Below the pieces are notes generated by a model. The model had not been told where the DNA came from, ran no database searches, and saw nothing but the letters and a program-made list of their open reading frames with translations. From NCBI GenBank assembly GCA_016209885.1, contig JACQVF010000010.1, positions 1 through 35,321 on the forward strand: a DNA stretch of 35,321 nt, given 5' to 3'. The DNA comes from Gemmatimonadota bacterium (GTDB taxonomy: Bacteria > Gemmatimonadota > Gemmatimonadetes > Longimicrobiales > Gaopeijiaceae). Both the position numbers and the translations under genes were made by a program. This document shows positions 32,257-35,321 of the stretch, in pieces (the stretch's first letter is position 1; every line of letters starts with the position of its first letter).

Positions 32257-32482
32257 TCAGCCTCCCGAGCCTCGTGAGCGAGTCCGGCAACCCTGACCTC
32301 GCGCGGGTCGCGAACGCCCGCACCCGGGCGCACGATGAGGTTCCCGCTTGCTGCCCCGCGTTCCCATCTCTGCTAGCAGGATGCGCCCTCGCCGCACCCT
32401 ATAAACCTTGCCGTGCGGAACCATCCCGCGAAAGGGTTTGCTGCGGGGCGCACGAATTCGCGGCGTGACAGCGACCTGCCGG
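32257..32482. other. Intergenic, upstream of the membrane protein gene and the ATPase gene
   Basis: No gene seen. A minus-strand TTTATAG near 32398-32404 could be the -10 box of the membrane protein gene, without a clear -35. The plus-strand promoter is listed next. Confidence 0.35.
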
Positions 32483-32511
32483 TTGACGAACGGCCTTCGG
32501 CCGAGTAGGCT
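32483..32511 (+). promoter_or_regulatory. Promoter of the ATPase gene
   Basis: TTGACG (32483-32488) and TAGGCT (32506-32511) are separated by 17 bp. The spacer contains the small palindrome CGGCC-TTC-GGCCG. Confidence 0.6.
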
Positions 32512-32532
32512 ACTGCTGAGTTACACGAATGC

Positions 32533-32546
32533 TACTCAATAGAGTA
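32533..32546. promoter_or_regulatory. Inverted repeat between promoter and ATPase start
   Basis: TACTC-AATA-GAGTA, a perfect 5-bp dyad in an AT-rich patch ~20 bp after the predicted -10 box. Its place suits an operator that blocks transcription. Confidence 0.4.
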
Positions 32547-32595
32547 TTACAAGCGCAACTTAGCGCCGCTCGACGGTGAGGGAGTGGGGCACAGG

Positions 32596-33759
32596 ATGAG
32601 CGGGAATCCCTTCCGGATCGGGGGATCCGTGGTGGGAGAGTACTTCACGGATCGAGCCGTGGAGGTGCGGCGCATCGTCCACGCCCTCGTGGAGCCGCAG
32701 GCAAAGTTGCTTGTCGTTGGGCCCCGTCGCATGGGGAAGACGTCGGCGATCGAGATGTCGCTCGGGACCCTTCACCGCAGGCGGCATCCGGCGCTGGCCG
32801 CGGACTTCTCGGGCGCCACGACCCTGGCGGATCTGGGGACGCGGGTGCTGCAGGCTGCCACGCGTCAGCTCGGCCGCACCTGGTCCGGCGTGGTGGGGGA
32901 TCTCGTCAACCGGCTGCGCGTCGGCGTGTCGCTGGCGCCGGATCCCGCGACGGGCCAACCCACGCTCGTGCTGGGGCTCGAACAGCGGAGGGCGCCGGTG
33001 GAAGCGCAGTGGGACACGTTCGGCGCCGTGCTGGACGCGATGGACCGGCTGGCGGAGGAGAAGCGCAAGACGATCGGGATCGTGCTCGACGAGTTCCAGG
33101 AGATTCACCGTTTCGGGGGTGAGGACGCGGAGTGGCATCTGAGGGGAGTGATCCAGCGGCACAAGCACCTGAGCTATGTCCTCGCCGGCTCGCGGGAGAG
33201 CCTGATCGTTGCCATGATCGGGAAAAACCGGGCGTTCTACAAGCTCTTCGAGGTCATGCCCTTCGGACCCATGGACCCGGAGCACCTGGGCCGATGGATG
33301 GACTCCCGCATGGAGACGCACGGCGTCGCCGCAGTGGGTGTGGGTCGGCGCGTGGTCGAGCTCGCGGGCCCGAGAACGCGGGACGTTGTTCAGCTCGCCA
33401 GGGCGGCGTTCGAGCTCGGGAGCAGGAAGGGGAAGGTCGAGGCCGCGGACGTGGAGCGGGCGCTCGATCGGGTGGCCGAGGAGGAGGATGTTTTCTTCGG
33501 GGCGGAGTGGGACCGTCTGACCCCCCTCCAGCAGAACGTGCTCCGGGCCCTCGGGGCGCGGGAGGAGCAGCTCTTCGCGCAGGCCACGCGGGCGCGCTAC
33601 GCACTCGGCGACACGGGCTCCGTCGCCTCGGCGCTCGAGCTGCTCGCCAACAAAGACCTGGTGGTGAAGACCGATGCGGGGTGGGCCTTCGACAACCCGT
33701 TCATGGGATGGTGGGTGCGGAGGAACGCGTTGCCCGACGTGGGAGTCATCCCCCTGTAG
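32596..33759 (+). CDS. P-loop ATPase of the ATPase_2/archaeal-ATPase (STAND-like) family
   Basis: A 387-residue ATPase with an N-terminal family signature (NPFRIGGSVVGEYFTDR), Walker A GPRRMGKTS at residues 42-50, Walker B with acidic pair IGIVLDEFQEI, and a sensor-like SYVLAGSRESL. The C-terminal ~80 residues form a winged helix (LTPLQQNVLRALG ... ALELLANKDLVVK, WAFDNPFMGWWVRR) typical of PF01637-type proteins. Bacterial members are often signalling or defence switches, with unknown partners. It is not related to the Afp15-type AAA+ proteins of injection systems. ATG 32596 is chosen, with GGAGTGGGG upstream; GTG 32584 is possible. It has its own promoter and a strong hairpin after the stop, so it is a single-gene unit. 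Confidence 0.82.
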   Translation: MSGNPFRIGGSVVGEYFTDRAVEVRRIVHALVEPQAKLLVVGPRRMGKTSAIEMSLGTLHRRRHPALAADFSGATTLADLGTRVLQAATRQLGRTWSGVVGDLVNRLRVGVSLAPDPATGQPTLVLGLEQRRAPVEAQWDTFGAVLDAMDRLAEEKRKTIGIVLDEFQEIHRFGGEDAEWHLRGVIQRHKHLSYVLAGSRESLIVAMIGKNRAFYKLFEVMPFGPMDPEHLGRWMDSRMETHGVAAVGVGRRVVELAGPRTRDVVQLARAAFELGSRKGKVEAADVERALDRVAEEEDVFFGAEWDRLTPLQQNVLRALGAREEQLFAQATRARYALGDTGSVASALELLANKDLVVKTDAGWAFDNPFMGWWVRRNALPDVGVIPL

Positions 33760-33770
33760 GTTCGGTCGCA

Positions 33771-33805
33771 GGCCGCGCGACGTGAGTGGGTCCCGTCGCG
33801 CGGCC
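33771..33805 (+). terminator. Hairpin after the ATPase gene
   Basis: GGCCGCGCGACG (33771-33782) and CGTCGCGCGGCC (33794-33805) form a perfect 12-bp stem with an 11-nt loop, 12 nt after the ATPase stop. No T-run follows, so it is either a U-tract-less terminator or an RNA-stabilising hairpin. Confidence 0.6.
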
Positions 33806-33884
33806 GAGCGCCGCTTCCAGGCCAAGACCGCAACGGCTAAGTTACCTTGTCGGCCGGGCGGCATCGGGCCGGGCTCATTCCCAC

Positions 33885-33922
33885 GGGGCCATAGCTCAGC
33901 TAGGAGAGCGCCTGCTTTGCAA
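33885..33922 (+). pseudogene. tRNA-Ala(TGC), 5' half only
   Basis: Starts GGGGCCATAGCTCAGCT, with intact acceptor 5' strand, D arm, anticodon stem 5' strand CCTGC and loop TTTGCAA (anticodon TGC). The next bases ACGCC cannot pair with CCTGC, and no T arm or acceptor 3' strand follows. It cannot fold into a tRNA. Confidence 0.85.
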
Positions 33923-34175
33923 ACGCCAATGGCGGCGTCGACTGGCGTCGGCAGGCGTCGACGCTACGCGAAATCCGCATCTTCATCGTCGGCTAGAATC
34001 GGTCAGCGTTGGCGCAGTTTTTGGGCACAGTTTTCTTGGGGGTGTCCGGGTGCTGGCGCCATGTATCGTAGTCTGTGGACGGATCGGATTGCGACTGGCG
34101 GACTGGATGTAGCGCTCACCGTTGGCCGCACAGGCTTTCGTTGCGTCGCCGTCGTCGGGCCAGGTAGTTTCCTTC

Positions 34176-34874
34176 ATGAGCGAGAATGAGCGGTTCGCGG
34201 CGGACCTCCGCTCTCGCCTGACCCAACTGCTGGCGAAGGGGCTTTCGAACGATCCGGCGGAGCACGCGCGCCAGGTGGCCAAAATCGCCGGCATTCTCAG
34301 CGAGGCGTTCGGGGATCATGGATTCACGGTCACACTCGTCGGCGGATCCGCGATCGAGGTGCACGCCCCGGGCATCTACATGTCCGGTGACATCGATGTC
34401 GTGATCGACAGGACGGGCACGGCCACCGCGGACCGCGACCAGGTCTTCGCCACCCTGGGGCTCGAGCGCATGGGTAGACACTGGCGCCGGGGCGACCTCT
34501 TCATCGAGACCGTCCCCGGACCCGTGGCAGGTCCTGCGGAAGAGGTGGAGGTAGGGGGCGCGGCCTTCCGCGTGGTCCGCAAGGAGGTGCCGCTCCGAGA
34601 TCGGGTCGTCGGCTTCAAGCACTGGCGGCACACGGCGTACGGAGATCAGGCGATCGCCATGCTGATCGCGTTCGGCGACGATCTCGACATGGAGTGGCTC
34701 GATCCGGAGCTCGCTCGGGAAGATGCTCAAGACGCCCTGGAGGCGCTGCACAAGCTGGCACGATCCAATACACCTGTGACCCACGAGCGCCTGCTCGCGC
34801 TCATCGACGATCTCCACGGGCAAGAGAGCGATCCGGCGGTCCTGCGGCCCGAGGGGCGCGATGGGGTCCAGTGA
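34176..34874 (+). CDS. DUF6036-like nucleotidyltransferase
   Basis: A 232-residue protein with a minimal nucleotidyltransferase fold. VTLVGGSAIEVHAPGIYMSG provides the G56-G57-S58 motif and SGDIDVVID the catalytic D72 and D74. N-terminal helices (RFAADLRSRLTQLLAKGL) and a C-terminal helical part (MLIAFGDDLDMEWL, DAQDALEALHKLA) surround it. Relatives occur as toxins or antitoxin-linked enzymes (e.g. the AbiEii/MenT superfamily), but the substrate of this branch is unknown to me. ATG 34176 is chosen by domain start; a longer frame exists but overlaps non-coding sequence. A small gene follows after 26 nt. Confidence 0.7.
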   Translation: MSENERFAADLRSRLTQLLAKGLSNDPAEHARQVAKIAGILSEAFGDHGFTVTLVGGSAIEVHAPGIYMSGDIDVVIDRTGTATADRDQVFATLGLERMGRHWRRGDLFIETVPGPVAGPAEEVEVGGAAFRVVRKEVPLRDRVVGFKHWRHTAYGDQAIAMLIAFGDDLDMEWLDPELAREDAQDALEALHKLARSNTPVTHERLLALIDDLHGQESDPAVLRPEGRDGVQ

Positions 34875-34900
34875 GGCCCCAAAGAACAGGAGACTATCAC

Positions 34901-35101
34901 ATGGCGAACGAAAAAAACCGCGACCCGAGCAAGCAGTGGGCGCTCCGGATCGAACGGATCCGCCGCTACCGCCAGCGCTCCGACCCGACAGGAATGACCC
35001 GTCCGCCCCGCGATCCTGACGAACGAGCATTCCTGCGGAAGACCGGCCAGGAGGGGCCGTACGTGGAAGCCTCTGACGCGTCCTCGTCGAGCCAGACGTA
35101 A
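34901..35101 (+). CDS. Small charged protein, 66 aa, partner of the nucleotidyltransferase gene
   Basis: 66 residues beginning MANEKNRDPSKQWALRIERI, rich in Arg, Lys, Asp and Glu, ending in a Ser-rich tail. AGGAG lies 8 nt before the ATG. It follows the nucleotidyltransferase gene by 26 nt, a layout common in toxin-antitoxin pairs, but I do not recognise the family and cannot say it is an antitoxin. Confidence 0.5.
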   Translation: MANEKNRDPSKQWALRIERIRRYRQRSDPTGMTRPPRDPDERAFLRKTGQEGPYVEASDASSSSQT

Positions 35102-35285
35102 CGGCGTGAATCTGGCTGGCGCGACAGGAGCCTGTGGCGCTCGCGGGTCACCGCCCGCCGCGGTCCGCCGCCCGATGCGTCTATGCGAGGGTTTCGTTCG
35201 GGAAATCAACAAGTGTTTTGGCGCAACCTGGAAGATGAACAAGCGACGCAGATGGATGTAAATACTTGGTAATACAATAACACAC

Positions 35286-35321
35286 GGGGCCATAGCTCAG
35301 CTGGGAGAGCGCCTGCTTTGC
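35286..35321 (+). tRNA. tRNA-Ala(TGC), 3' end beyond the window
   Basis: Starts GGGGCCATAGCTCAGCTGGG and runs to the anticodon loop, where the window ends. The D loop GCTGGGAGAGC is canonical here, unlike the A-bearing fragment at 33885. An AT-rich stretch with TACAAT (35273-35278) precedes it, suitable for a promoter starting at the tRNA 5' end. Confidence 0.8.

Larger units (their letters stand above)
33760..34175. other. Intergenic region with hairpin and tRNA fragment
   Basis: About 415 bp without a supported protein gene. It holds the hairpin at 33771-33805, the tRNA-Ala 5' fragment at 33885-33922, and a second inverted repeat GCGTCGAC (33935-33942) / GTCGACGC (33957-33964) in a patch with three copies of GGCGTCG. 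The rest (33970-34170) shows nothing recognisable. Confidence 0.55.
33882..35321. mobile_element. Candidate small island bracketed by tRNA-Ala half-gene direct repeats
   Basis: The sequence 33882-33920 recurs at 35283-35321 with one mismatch (A/G in the D loop). Between the copies are a nucleotidyltransferase gene and a small partner gene. One broken and one apparently complete tRNA at the two ends is what integration into a tRNA leaves behind. No integrase is present in the segment, so a past insertion, an imperfect duplication or a passenger of a larger element are all possible. Confidence 0.45.

Noticed and set aside
32596-33759. Afp15-like AAA+ ATPase of the injection system
   Set aside because: N-terminal signature and C-terminal winged helix fit the ATPase_2 family, not the AAA+ proteins of Afp/PVC clusters; also separately transcribed.
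1-35321. CRISPR arrays and rRNA genes
   Set aside because: No regularly spaced 25-40 bp repeats with unique spacers and no rRNA-like stretches were seen on reading the window.

Overview
The window is GC-rich, with GTG and TTG starts beside ATG and short overlaps between neighbouring genes. The mix of genes (two SARP/BTAD regulators, a fused aspartokinase-homoserine dehydrogenase with an archaeal/fungal-type asd, a MOT1-type transporter, a CHRD-tailed amidase, an M74 endopeptidase) fits a free-living, envelope-rich bacterium. Gemmatimonadota is my best guess. It is an inference from gene content only; no marker gene in the window settles it.

Positions 1-18.5 kb are mostly ordinary chromosome. 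A thiamine-diphosphate enzyme enters from the left edge. It is followed by a secreted amidase, the aspartate-family genes thrA and asd (with a small leader-like ORF and a strong hairpin upstream), a JAMM/M67 peptidase, a membrane-bound spermidine-synthase-like protein, a BTAD regulator, a molybdate/sulfate transporter-like protein, an S1/P1-nuclease-like enzyme and a berberine-bridge-type flavin oxidase. Between 14.9 and 16.3 kb lie small membrane proteins and two decayed gene fragments. An M74 murein endopeptidase and a secreted propeller-like protein overlap by 4 nt at 16.4-18.5 kb.

The main feature is at 18.6-31.5 kb: a compact contractile injection system (CIS) operon preceded by its own SARP-type regulator. 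Order: SARP; terminator; a promoter with four 11-bp-spaced direct repeats ending 7 bp before a TATAAT; Pvc16-like cap (DUF4255); one sheath; one tube; a disordered Pro-rich protein; LysM adaptor; VgrG-like hub/spike; PAAR-like tip; gp25; a baseplate-J protein fused to an Asp-box beta-propeller; tail protein I; an 18-codon mini-ORF; a membrane protein with a cytoplasmic beta-sandwich and three external PASTA domains; and a second membrane-anchored protein with four cysteines. I see no tail fibre, tape measure, Afp15-like AAA+ ATPase, capsid or terminase. The PASTA protein and the propeller-bearing baseplate suggest a CIS that docks on the producer's own membrane or cell wall instead of being released. 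This is inferred and untested.

The right end holds a multi-pass membrane protein, an ATPase_2/STAND-like P-loop protein with its own promoter, and a 1.4-kb segment bracketed by two copies of the 5' half of a tRNA-Ala(TGC) gene. That segment carries a DUF6036-like nucleotidyltransferase and a 66-aa partner. The window ends inside the second tRNA copy.
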